A stretch of DNA of 64,000 nt from Gymnopus androsaceus JB14 (lineage: Eukaryota > Basidiomycota > Agaricomycetes > Agaricales > Omphalotaceae): contig ML769535.1 of NCBI GenBank assembly GCA_009733575.1, positions 1 to 64,000 on the forward strand, written 5' to 3'. Below the pieces are notes generated by a model. It did not search any database and was not told the origin of the DNA. It saw only the letters and a list, made by a program, of their open reading frames with translations. Made by a program: the position numbers and the translations under genes. Positions 8,997 to 19,254 of this stretch are shown in pieces. Every line of letters begins with the position of its first letter. The stretch's first letter is position 1.

Positions 8997-11305
8997 AACA
9001 TATGCTTCATGTAAGCATAGTTGAGGTGACCTAAGATGCAGTGTGCCTTGTAAAGAGATACCAATCTGCCAATCTTAGTCGAATAGGCGTGTTCCCGTGA
9101 TGGGATCTGGTATAGTCCGTTAGTCTTTGGGATAACTCCCACAAGTTTCCCCTGGTGATCTCTGATCATCATCTTTCCATTTGCAGTATGGATGGCATAA
9201 CCATCATCATCAAGTTTTCCCAGTGATACGAGTGTGTTGGGAGTGTCTGGACATAACAGGGTGTGATGGAGCTTTAGCGTTTGGACTTCTTGTCCATATG
9301 TGGGGAGATCGAGATGGAGTGTGCTGGAGATGTTTGCTGTGAAGGTTTCCGTGTTAGCAGCCTGAATGACTCGTGTTGGAATCTCCCTTTGATTCCTGAG
9401 TTCATCGGTGAGTGGCACCATGTGAGTAGAGCATCTGGAGTCAAAAAGAATTGCTCTGTAACTGTGGGCTGTGGCATAAGTGTCGACGTATACTTCTTCC
9501 TCCTCTTCATTGCTCTGGTAGTTGAGCTTTGATGAGGTGATGAGAGTAAGAGGTGCAGAAGTTTCAACTTTAATGTCTTGCACCGCATCACAGCTGTATT
9601 TCTGACATCTGCGATTGCTCGGCGATGAAAGAGCTAATTCAAATTTATCAGCTATTTCGGAAAAATTGAAAACAAGATTCCCATGCTTAGCAGGAATTTT
9701 GATTGCTGCCCATGATGACTCTGGTACTTCCTCAATCATAGATGAGGATGCCACTTTGTTGTTCTTTGGCCTATCTCTCCAGTTTCCATCCAACTTCTTC
9801 TTCTGCTTCTCCTTAGGAGCTTTCGTTTCCTTGGCCTCGTTGGCCTGACTGCATTTCTCCGATGGACATTGATTTCCAAAGTAACCTTTACCTCCACAGT
9901 TATAACAAACGGAGTCCTGATGACTCGTTGATCCTCCACGGCCTTTGCCTCTGCCTCGGGAATTTCCTCTGAAGGAATTTCCATGGCCTCGGAAACCTCC
10001 TCTTCCCCTGTTACCAGCGTAGTTTGCCGATTCCTTTTTGTGATCATGTGGCATTTGATAGACCATTCCTTCTGCACGGATAGTCGAAATAAGCTCAGCG
10101 GGATTGAGCTTGCTTTTGTTTTTAACGGCAAAAATAGCAAGGGCATTGATTGTAGCTTTGAAGGTGTCGGGGACAGAGGACATAATGGTATTGACAAATA
10201 TATTGTTGTTGATATTGATTCCCCTAGTCGTGAGGTCGTCGTGTATGTTGATCATGTCGTCCAAATGTTTATTGACCTTGGATGGGTCCGTGCATCGCAT
10301 GGTATGAAGTCGCCTTTGTAAAAATGATTCAGTAAGAGCGTTTTTGGAATCATAATCAGCGAGTAAATTTTCCCACAACTGCTTTGTGTTGTTGTAGTGG
10401 CTATACCTGTGGAATATCCCATCCAATAACCTGCCAATGATTGCATTAAGCAAATCACTGTCCTTTCCCCTGTCCTCATCATCAGCTCCTTCCGCATCCG
10501 AAGGTTGCGGATTCCATTCCAGAAATTGTTGGTAGCCAGTAGACCTGGTTGCAAATTCCACTTGAGTTTTCCACATGTCCCAGTTTGATCTGTCTGACTT
10601 TAAGGTTGTAACCTTATCAAAGGCTTTCATTGCTTTAGACATTTCGTTGTTGTTGTCAGAATCAGCAATTAAAGCGCCTGGTGATCCGGGATCTGATGGC
10701 GATGGGGATCTGTGTGGAGAAGGTAGATTTGTATTTGGAAATGGAAGTTGGGATGCTGTTCCCTGTGGAGATGGTTCTATAGGAGTAGGTGGGGTTGGTT
10801 CGCGTTTTGGTGCAGGTGATTGAGATGGAGCAGGAGTATGCTGTTGTGAGGATGATGCAATAGGATGAGCAGCTGGTGCTTCAGTATCTTCTTCTTCATC
10901 GTTGTCTTTGTCATTGGCAATGTGTCGTAGGTGAATTCTGATAATTTCCTCCTGTTCTTTCGCAATGGGTTTCGCAAAATTTGCTAATTTACCTGTCCAA
11001 GGTACGTTGTATCAGTTTAAGCAATGTTGTTTATCACACTGGCTCCACTTTCCAGTGGTTTGGTTTTTGTATCTGTCAACTAATTCATCAATGTCAAAGA
11101 TGTGTGGGTGTCCTTTACAAGGTACAGTGCCGTCTGTGGGAGGTAATGGTCCTTGTCTCTGCTGTGGTGTTACAGCTTTGCTACTCAATGAGCTGGCTTG
11201 TTCCAATGCAATGGAACGTTGTCGAGTTACTGGTGGTGGTGCTTGTTCCGATGCCTTAATCTCCTGTCGAGTTCGTAGGGGTGGTGGAGCTGGCCTGGGT
11301 GGCAT
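8993..11305 (-). pseudogene. Copia gag-protease with N-terminal disordered extension
   Basis: The main open frame (10642-8993, 549 codons) holds a UBN2-type gag, an RG-rich stretch, a CCHC knuckle (CYNCGGKGYFGNQC), an aspartic protease and a pre-integrase start. The protease active site reads DSR instead of DSG, so it is predicted dead. Upstream, the same reading continues to an ATG at 11305 through a proline-rich, low-complexity extension interrupted by one stop near 11011. The extension encodes a GHPHIFDIDELVDRY motif I do not recognise. Confidence 0.85.
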
Positions 11306-11331
11306 GAACAAGGGTTACGGCAATATGATGC

Positions 11332-11643
11332 TGTTGGAATTTACAGAAAATCTATTTTAACCCACATTACAACATACTTATGAATATATGATATCACAGG
11401 AGATATTTGTGCATACACTCATAGTATCCATGCATATCCTCACAGTAGCCACTTTACTGTATGCATAGTAGCCACCAATATTCACAGAGTACCCACTTTC
11501 CCGATATGTTTACTATGACATAGTCATTCTTACAAGTATAAATACAGTATGTAGATACTCATGTACCTTACCCATTTGCCTCAGGGCCCAGTCAAGGTCA
11601 AATGGCTACACAATCATTATAACTCCATTTATTATTTCTAACA
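11332..11643. mobile_element. Solo LTR nested in the copia leader
   Basis: A 312-bp segment begins TGTTGGAATTT and ends TTTCTAACA. It is flanked by the 5-bp duplication GATGC (11327-11331 and 11644-11648). It has no coding capacity. It lies between the copia 5' LTR and the gag start, so it inserted after the copia and then lost its interior by LTR-LTR recombination. Its start resembles the host element's own LTR start, so it may be a related family. Confidence 0.8.
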
Positions 11644-11677
11644 GATGCATCAATGGTTAAGGCCAGGGCCCATAACC

Positions 11678-12039
11678 TATTAGAGTTATATTCCTAAATA
11701 GGAAGTAGCAGCAGTAAGTCCACACAGGACTTAGTAGTACGATCACACAGATCGATAGGGGATGACAGTGGTATTACAGGGTATGGTACTAGGCTTTATA
11801 TACAGTCCTATGTACAAACAATATATCGGGCAAGTGGCTACTGCATGAATACTTGTGGCTACTATGCATATGGTAAAGTGGGTACTGCGAGAGAGCAAGT
11901 GGATACAGCGAGAGACTGAGTGGAGTCTGCAAGACGATAACAGTGGAGTGCATGGGATGGTGATACAAACAAGTGGAGAGTACGAGAAAGTGTTCCATGT
12001 ATAGTTCGATAAGATATATTTACCTTTGATATTCCAACA
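11678..12039 (-). repeat. 5' LTR of the copia element
   Basis: Near-identical partner of 5995-6356. On the minus strand it would carry the promoter and the RNA start. It is followed downstream by GGTTATGGGCCC, probably the primer binding site; the tRNA was not identified. Confidence 0.9.
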
Positions 12040-12044
12040 TTTCC

Positions 12045-12371
12045 TCCTCAATTGATGAAAAAGAATACCCTGATTCAGAGCCTGAAGTTCCAATGTCAAT
12101 GGTGGCTCTTGCCACTGCTGCTGTATGACTTTCATTGTCTGCTATTATTGTGTCACTCATTGCTATCATTGCAGGTTCATTTTTGTCTGTCAAAATGGGC
12201 TACCAGCTCTCTTCATTCAGTGATATTCAAGGGGAACAAGGCTTTGCTCCCAGAATACTGCAAGAATATGGAGCTCCTGCAGACAATTCAGAAGGACAAC
12301 CTGCTGCAATACCATACTCTCATGTCAGATTTGTTAACTCAGGCAATGTGAGTAATTCTTGTCCCCAGTGA
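12045..12371 (+). pseudogene. 3' part of the interrupted DUF6532-like gene
   Basis: Directly after the copia target duplication the frame reads DEKEYPDSEPEVPMSMVALA, matching the acidic stretch plus P-M-V-A-L-A-x-x-A-V motif of DUF6532 proteins. A probable intron (about 12128-12173) follows, then a KNMELLQTIQKDN segment typical of the family's C-terminal part. Joined to 5782-5989 it gives one partial gene. No start or complete domain is preserved. Confidence 0.5.
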
Positions 12372-12687
12372 TGTATATTCCTGGTGGATTCTTTCTGTTT
12401 TTTTAGAGAGTTGGATGGGGTACCTGATATATACTAGTCATTTTCTTGAATGCTATGATACTCCTCTTGTCTGTTGCTCCTCATGGCCCATCTGTCAAAT
12501 GTATATACTGTACTGTTACTGAACCATGACCTTCTCAAGTCAATATATATATCTTCTTGCTTCTTTGATGGTGTGTTATCACAAATCCCTAACTCACCTG
12601 CTATGGATTTAGAGGTCGGCAACAAAGGTTAAGCTGCCATGTGTAGAAAGAGAAGTGCTTGTATGAAGACAATGAAAATGTTATTGA
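12372..12687. other. Unassigned spacer
   Basis: AT-rich sequence between the DUF6532-like remnant and the hAT-type element. No supported gene, and no terminal repeats recognised. Confidence 0.3.
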
Positions 12688-12695
12688 GTCTGAGG

Positions 12696-13572
12696 TAGGG
12701 ATCCCCACTGTAACCATATACAGTTACAGCTGTAAAAATTATGGTATTATACAGTATACTGTAGCACACGACCCGTAACCATATAAGGAACCAAAAGAGC
12801 TGATATGGTATGGTAGCAGGTATTTATATGGGTACAATATGGGTAATATGGCTGTATAGTGAGGAATAAATTTAAAAAATTGCTTTTACGCATCTACAGT
12901 GGCTCGTAATGCATCTTCAAGTGCTTTGCACTTTAATCTGCTTGTATAACATCAGCACCCAAATTTTTTCTGGCTTCAAGCGTGACCAATGAAGTGAGAT
13001 TGTATCCTGGCTCCCAGAGAAGATGCACTCAACAGCAACTGCAGAGCCTAGCACAAAAAACTAGCATCAGATAGACACTAATACAAATGTTTTTAGAGTT
13101 TTATTTATTGGCAGACATACTACGACACATAGGAGTAACTTGCAGTAGGTCAGTCAACCTTTGCATCATAATACATGAGCTCATTTAAAAGGAAGATAGA
13201 AGGTTTTTGCATTAGTAAGAATCTGAAGGATATGGCAGTAATGAAAGAAACTATAGATGTTGTTGGAAAAATCTTTGGGCAATTGCACCAATGGACCCTG
13301 TCACTTGTTCAACATGGCCTGAATCATGCCAATGCACCCTGCACCATGGCTTAACTACATATGAAGAAGTTACGGAAAGTGGTCTGATTTTGGGTCTTTA
13401 CGGGCCATACATGACCCATATATGGCTGTATTTGTACAGTAAGTATATGGTATACTGTAGTGCCCTACCTGTAACCATAAACAATTCTCAAGATCCCTAT
13501 ACAGGACAGTTACAGCTACCTGTATACCTGTACCCATCAGACCATACTACATGGTTATGGTGGGGATCCCTA
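12696..13572. mobile_element. Non-autonomous hAT-type element (877 bp)
   Basis: The left end TAGGGATCCCCAC and the right end GTGGGGATCCCTA are exact inverted repeats, extended imperfectly by TAACCAT. The 8-bp target duplication GTCTGAGG occurs at 12688-12695 and 13573-13580. An 8-bp duplication with a TAGGG terminus is characteristic of the hAT superfamily. Subterminal parts are rich in TACAG/CTGTA and GTATAC words. No transposase frame is present. Confidence 0.88.
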
Positions 13573-13990
13573 GTCTGAGGTCTTTGAGCTCAGACCAGTC
13601 TACTTATATACAAAGGTGCTGGAGCCCCAGTCACTATCTAAGACCTATGATGCTGCTAGTATCCCTGAAAGGGTGGATCAACCCTGTTAGAATGGAGATA
13701 ATGTCTCTACAAGGGTTGAGTAACCCTGCAAGGTGGAGATAACATCCTTGCAAGGATTTGATGGAGTAGCTCAGAAGCATATGTACATCTGTACTAGATA
13801 ATAAAAGTGTCAAGATAATACACTATGTTAAGATAATAATATATGTCATAGAATGAAATAGAAAAATCTGTGACATGTGTATGACTAGTATAAGAACTTT
13901 TAGTGTCATGAAGCATTGTTCATATTGGCAAATAATAGAGCATAAAATTGCATATAATTGTATAACTTGTAGAAATATCACAGTTTTTAT
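13573..13990. other. Spacer between two hAT-type elements
   Basis: Continues the sequence interrupted by the element at 12696. No gene recognised. It ends with the duplicated target GTTTTTAT at 13983-13990. Confidence 0.35.
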
Positions 13991-15019
13991 TAGTCATGGG
14001 CAAGAATCATGACTCTATCTGACTCTTGACTCTTTGCTAGGATACTCTCACTCCAAAACCCATGATTTTAACTCTAGCTCTGAGTAGAATCACTTAAGCA
14101 CAAGTGACTCTAGGTGATCCTATCTTAGAGTCAAGAGTTAAATCATTCCAAGGATACTCTAGAGTGAACATTGAATAACCCAATAAGTGTTTTATTAGAT
14201 GTATTAAATATTAGTATATAACCCTCAGCAGTAGCAATATTGATGTTTTAGACACATTTCACTCACAATATTATTGAACAGCAAGTGAGACCAAATGGTG
14301 AAATCACATTACTAACCAAGTGTAGTGCTTGTGGGATGAGACAGATGTAGAGGAGCTCAGTATTGTCAGTTGAGACAGTGAAGCAGTAGTATGCAGAGCA
14401 ATCAGGACTACAGGAGAACTACTACAGCTTATATACTAAATGTCTGTGAAACTATACAGTGCCCTAAATCTAATAATAGGTACAGTATTGGTAAGTGTCC
14501 ATGCATACAATGGTCCCTACAATGTGATGTATGTATATATATCAGCAGTTGATATCCTGGCTATAATCACATGTACATAACTAGTGAATGACATTAATCA
14601 AATGATATCAATCCATACGCATGTGATTTCAGTGTCTGGCTAAGCCAATGTTGAATATCATGGTACAAAGTACTTGATCATGTGTCCATGATTGCAAGCA
14701 TATCTTTCAACAAATATATTATACACAATGCATAGCAAGTATTTTAAGAGTATCCTTGCTAGAGTATCCTAGGTCCCAAACCAGGTGATTCTAACTCTAC
14801 TCCAGGCTAGAGTCATGATCCATTTTTTTGTAGTATGACTCTATCCTAGAATCATTTTCCAGCTGTTTTGAAAAACAGAGGCCAGCCCAGAAAAAACTTG
14901 AGTTGATTGCTGAGACTGGCACATTGGTGCTTCAGTATTGGCACTCTGCCATGTCATTTTCTCCGCTTCATGCTATTCAATCATGTAAAGCTCCTCCTTT
15001 CTCTGCCATGAGGAACAAC

Positions 15020-16479
15020 TACCACTACATATCACCCGAGAAGAAGTGTCTTCTTGCAACTCTTTCCATTAACGCATAAAAAATTCTGAACTCACCCAAC
15101 ATACCAATGTCAGTGAGAGGTTGATCCAATGTGCACTCGCAAACTGGTGCAATACTGGAGATGTGGCTATAATTTCAAGCCAGCATGGGAGACTGAAGGC
15201 TTTGTCATCTCTCAATATGGATGTAAGACTATATAATACTTCTCCATTCAACATTTGTTCACTTTGTTATTGCTAGTATATTAAAGGTCTACTTGAACAA
15301 ACTCCAGACTTGTATCTTGAAGAAATCCAACGGTCACTAGAAGATTCCTGTCAAGTCTTGGTTGCACTGTCTACAATTGCTGCCTTGCTTTGTCATTGGG
15401 GATGGGAGAGGAAAAAGGTACACATTGTAGTATCAGATATGCATTGACCACAACTGACTATTTCTAAGGTTACATGACTGAGTCATGAGCGCGATGAAGA
15501 AGCCCGTATCGCGTATCAGGCTCTTATTGGGGAACATTATCCACCTGAGACATTGGTTTTTGTTGACGAGTCTTCCTGTGATCAGCAGACTGTCCAATGC
15601 AAAATGGCTTGGGCACTGAAGGGTGACAGGGTTTACAGACATAATTTCTTTGTGCATGGTGTATGGTACATTTCTTTTTTGTTTTTGCTCACCATAATAT
15701 ACTGAAATCATCAATTTTTAGGTACTCATCAGCAAAACCTGTATTTTGCATTTTGATTCCCACAGGATTACTTAAATTTCCCAGTGCTCCCAGAGCTCCC
15801 AGCGCTGGCCAGTGCTTGCCAGTGCTGTCAGAAATATAAAATCATATGTTATTTCCAAATAAGGTAATTTTGCGGCCTCTGGGAGCTTCTGGGAGCTCCC
15901 TCCTGCATCGGCTGGACCATCTGAGTGCTGGGACGCTGGAGCGCTGGGAACTCTGGACAGTTCGCTCCAGCACTTCCCACGTCATACAGGTTTTGCTGAT
16001 GCTCTATCCTCCCTGCAATATCACTCAATGGTGTTCTTCATATGGATGTCCTAACTCATTCTTGGAATGGTGAGGAGTTCAGAAACTTCACTGGCAATGT
16101 TATGGACAACATGAACCCATATCCACAGTAAAACTCGGTGTTGGTCATGGATAATGCAAGTACTCACCACGGTGAAGGCTTGAGGGAAATGGTGGATGCA
16201 TGGTATGTCTTCTCACCCTCTGTGTCTATACTTTCTAATATAACTTGTAGGGGAATGCAGCTTGTCTACCTTCCAGCATACTCTCTGGATCTCAACCCAA
16301 TTGAAGAAGGTTTTTTGGCAATGAAGGCTTGGATTTGATGGAACAGGGATTATCTTCTGGGGGAACTTATGGGCGAGGATATGTGCCACCCAATTGCACT
16401 GTTGTGGGAGGCAGTATACAGTACCATGGTCCCTTCATCTATTGAAGGCTGGTTCCATGACTCAGAGTACATTGCTTAG
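15020..16479 (+). pseudogene. Tc1/mariner-type transposase, broken and interrupted by a MITE
   Basis: The N-terminal helix-turn-helix part (about 15290-15415) reads EEIQRSLEDS...LVALSTI. The DDE domain follows: first D in LVFVDESSCD with MAWALKGDRV (about 15560-15640), second D in LVMDNASTHH (about 16142-16170), and E in YSLDLNPIEEGFLAMKAW (about 16280-16335). The frame needs introns near 15225-15285 and 16203-16250. A 275-bp MITE splits it at 15727-16001. Stops are present: a TAA after NPYPQ near 16131 and a TGA after KAWI. Tc1/mariner elements move by a cut-and-paste reaction at TA sites. Its own terminal repeats were not identified. Confidence 0.8.
15727..16001. mobile_element. Short TIR element of the CATCAGCAAAACCTG family, CTCCCAG subgroup
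   Basis: Exact ends CATCAGCAAAACCTGT and ACAGGTTTTGCTGATG, flanked by the duplication CT (15725-15726 and 16002-16003). The 275-bp interior carries CTCCCAGAGCTCCCAGCGCTGGCC-type words on the left and their complements (CTGGGAGCTTCTGGGAGC) on the right. It is nearly identical to the copy at 51832. It lies inside the mariner transposase. Confidence 0.9.
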
Positions 16480-16624
16480 TTGTTGCTTGCTTGGGACGTT
16501 CTTTGATCTATGTACATTATTGCCTTGTACTGGTCATTATATATACATTACTTTACATTATATGTATTTCAGAGAATATTGTAGAAGTACCAATGTCAAT
16601 TACTGCAAGAAATGTTTGAGCAAT

Positions 16625-17981
16625 TCAGGATGGGCATTGATTTTCCTTGTCCAAGTCATAATTCTCCGCACGCGACCTCTTCTTTCCCTTTCCCTTCATG
16701 CACCTCTTCCCAGCAAGGATGAAGTCATCAATGCTCCCTGGTGCCATACTGACTTTCTTATTGAAAAACTTCTTATCAAAGTACTGGATTGCATGCACAT
16801 ATGTGATCCCCTGCTGGCATAATTTCTGTTCATACTGGATGTATTCCAGATCTGGGAAGCAATGATTGAGCTCCTCAAGAACTGTGCAAATCAAAATGGC
16901 TGCAGTCTTGTCATCTTCATCTTCATCCAACACCTCGGAAATGGCACGTTTATGACCACGAGAGCTTCCATCCATATTTTCTCTGAAAATATCTGCAAGC
17001 TCACCAACCAAACTGCCAAGGTTGACTTGAATATTAGATCCAGCTGCAGTTCGAGCTCTTCACATTGCTTGGTGGCTTCAGCAAGATTGTCAAGTTTCAA
17101 GCACTCTGGAAGATTGTTGTTATCAACCCCAGATACCTTATTGTGCTGAGTCTATATAGTGAAGGTGAGCTTGTATCAAAATTCTTTTTCAAATACTCAC
17201 TTTCATTCTTGCCCACAGTGAAACAGCTTCGTAAGGCATGTGGACATGTTCTCCAACATGAACATCATCTCAACAGACAAAACAGCAAGTCTCTCTTCTA
17301 CAGTGATGCTTCAGGTTTGCACAGCGCAAGGCCTCCTTCAACTCGCGAACCTCTTCAGAGCAGGTAGTTTCCAATCTTTTAGGTGTCTCGATTTTAGCTG
17401 GCTCAATGGTCTAGTAAAGATTGTTAGCACTGTAACTACTATTTGCAAAGAAAATCAAGCACATACTTGGTTTACAATTATCATATGCACTTGTTTGGTT
17501 CGCCTCTTATTGTCCAGGATGGCTTGGAACTCCTGGAATGCTTTCTGAACATCATCAACTGTCTCAAGCCAGTTTGGGGCATCCCTCAATTGAGCATTGA
17601 AGGCTTTCCAACCAAGCTTCACTTTATCAACCTCAACCTCCATGCAGGCACATACTTGGGTGAGGAAGTCCTGTGGGTCAATGGTATCAATGTTAATGTC
17701 CATCAAAATCAAGGCCGGAGCTCCATCATGAGTTGGACCAGGTACACGGACATTGACGACATGAGCTACAGGTTGTACATTAGTGAGCGAAAGGAGAAGA
17801 GCTGATGATGACTTACAGCCAGGCACTTGGGTACAGCAGGAGCTGGATGGGCTTGGTATTGCAGTGCAATTGGAGGCTGGGGATGAGGCTGCATGTGATG
17901 GAAGCCAGGATTTGCAAAGTTATGATCAAGAGCATACTGCATGCCCGCAACAGCACATTGTTGATTGGTAGGTGGAGGCAT
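16625..17981 (-). CDS. Transposon-associated accessory protein with SAM-like C-terminus (unnamed Agaricomycete family)
   Basis: Minus-strand exons begin with a proline/glutamine/histidine-rich N-terminus (MPPPTNQQC, 17981). A conserved domain at 17760-17510 follows (motifs PALILMDINI, DFLTQVCACMEVEVDKVKLGW). Next comes a short R-E-L-K-E-A-L-R-C segment near 17300-17350. An acidic stretch (VLDEDEDDK) leads into a C-terminal SAM-like helix bundle (YEQKLCQQGITYVHAIQYFD, 17011-16625) and a basic tail. The same layout recurs in the gene at 44523. The first intron (17817 downward) does not keep the frame as read, so this copy may be damaged. I recognise the family only as a recurrent Agaricomycete, repeat-associated protein. 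A DNA-binding helper role in transposition is my inference. Confidence 0.5.
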
Positions 17982-18528
17982 TGGTCCGACACCTAATAGA
18001 TAGGCAGCAACACCATTGTCTCAAGGAAAAGACTGTTGAGACATGGTTATTGAATGGTTGCTGGTTGCCAGGTTGTCATCTCTCTCTTATATCTCTCTTT
18101 CAGTGGAGCCTCAAAGTTAAAACATTAAAAATGTAAATTATTATTGCTAGGACATGGTAGATTGCTATAATGACATGCATTCCACCTCTAATCATTTAGC
18201 CAGCTCCACAAAGCGTCATTATGCACCCACAGAGGTCCACAGAGTCCACACTGAGAAGAACTTCGAGACGCAGGTCAATTAGCGCATGCTTACTTGATGC
18301 TGAGGCCTTGGTGATCAACTCAAGTTTTTTCCGGGCTGGCCTCCATTTTTTGAAACAGCTGTCAAGGATCATGACTCAAGTATCCTTTATGATTCATGAT
18401 TCTTGCCCATGACTAGTTTTTATCAAAGGACATGTCTATGCTTGAATGAGACTTACTGAGAATGTCAAGCTAAGTGACTCAGAACTGACTTAGAAAAACA
18501 AATGGACTTTGTGAAGGAAGGAAGGAAG

Positions 18529-19187
18529 CACACTGCCAAAGATTATGCTTCAGTCTGACTGAAGCATAATTGGAAATGAAATATTTCAGTACCTAGATGA
18601 AATATAATTTTTCGGACAAGTGTATAAAATAAATGTTCCCCTGGACTTATGAAGGAATTACATTTCAGCCCTTGGAATTCTGAATTTTAGACAGACTCCC
18701 AAAAAAACACCTTTCAACTGAGCTCTGAAAACAATAGTTCAATGCAAATTGAATTCATTTATCTTATCACAAGAATGAAAGTATCTGTTTCAGAGAACCC
18801 TTTCAGCTGGTTCCTGATTCCTGAAAGACAATACTTCAGTTCTCGGCCCGGCCCAGGCCGCTGCCAAACCGGACAGCAAAAGGCAATCTTTTAGTACAAA
18901 ATTGAATTATTCTTTGAAACAATTACTTTCACTCTAATTGTGAAAGCAGGACTTTCAAGTCCAAATTGAAACTATTGTTTTCTGAGTCCAAATGAAATCT
19001 TTTCTTTTGCACATCTGTATAAAGTTCTAAATTCACAAGGTTGGAATCTAACTCCTTCATTAGTCCATTGAAATATGTATTTTCTATACTTGTCTGAAAA
19101 AATACATTTCGCATATATATCAGAATATTTTGTTTTGCACAATGCTTCAGGAATCAGCATGGCTGAAGCATAATTATTGGCGGTGTG
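18529..19187. mobile_element. TIR element with a hairpin at each end
   Basis: The left end CACACTGCCAAAGATTATGC and the right end, read in reverse (CACACCGCCAATAATTATGC), match with three differences. Just inside each end is a small hairpin: tgcttcagtctgactgaagca on the left, and tgcttcagg...ctgaagca on the right. The target is a GAAGGAAG-rich stretch, so the duplication (AAGGAAG, 7 bp) is ambiguous. The interior has no supported gene. Confidence 0.55.
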
Positions 19188-19254
19188 AAGGAAGGGAACT
19201 TGGGGAAGTTATGACGATGCATCAATTCCTATATAGTGTTGGCAGGAGTGACAC

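Larger units (their letters stand above)
5990..12044 (-). mobile_element. Full-length Ty1/copia LTR retrotransposon with 5-bp target duplication
   Basis: Two 362-bp LTRs (5995-6356 and 11678-12039) bracket a minus-strand gag-pol. The target duplication TTTCC is present at 5990-5994 and 12040-12044. On the minus strand the polypurine tract (gaaggggag) lies directly before the 3' LTR start TGTTGGAATATC. Domain order is gag, CCHC knuckle, protease, integrase, reverse transcriptase, RNase H, which defines copia. The coding region has several stops and frameshifts, so the copy is not autonomous. It sits inside a DUF6532-like gene and contains a nested solo LTR. Confidence 0.93.
13991..18415. mobile_element. 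4.4-kb hAT-type element with nested cargo
   Basis: The left end TAGTCATGGGCAAGAATC and the right end, its exact reverse complement, define a terminal inverted repeat longer than 20 bp. The 8-bp duplication GTTTTTAT flanks it (13983-13990 and 18416-18423). Subterminal sequence is rich in GACTC/GAGTC words. A second, inner inverted repeat (about 14859-14927 against 18290-18372) shares GGCCAGCCC and AAAAAACTTGAGTTGAT. Inside lie a broken mariner transposase, a MITE and a minus-strand accessory gene, but no hAT transposase, so this copy depends on another. Confidence 0.8.
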
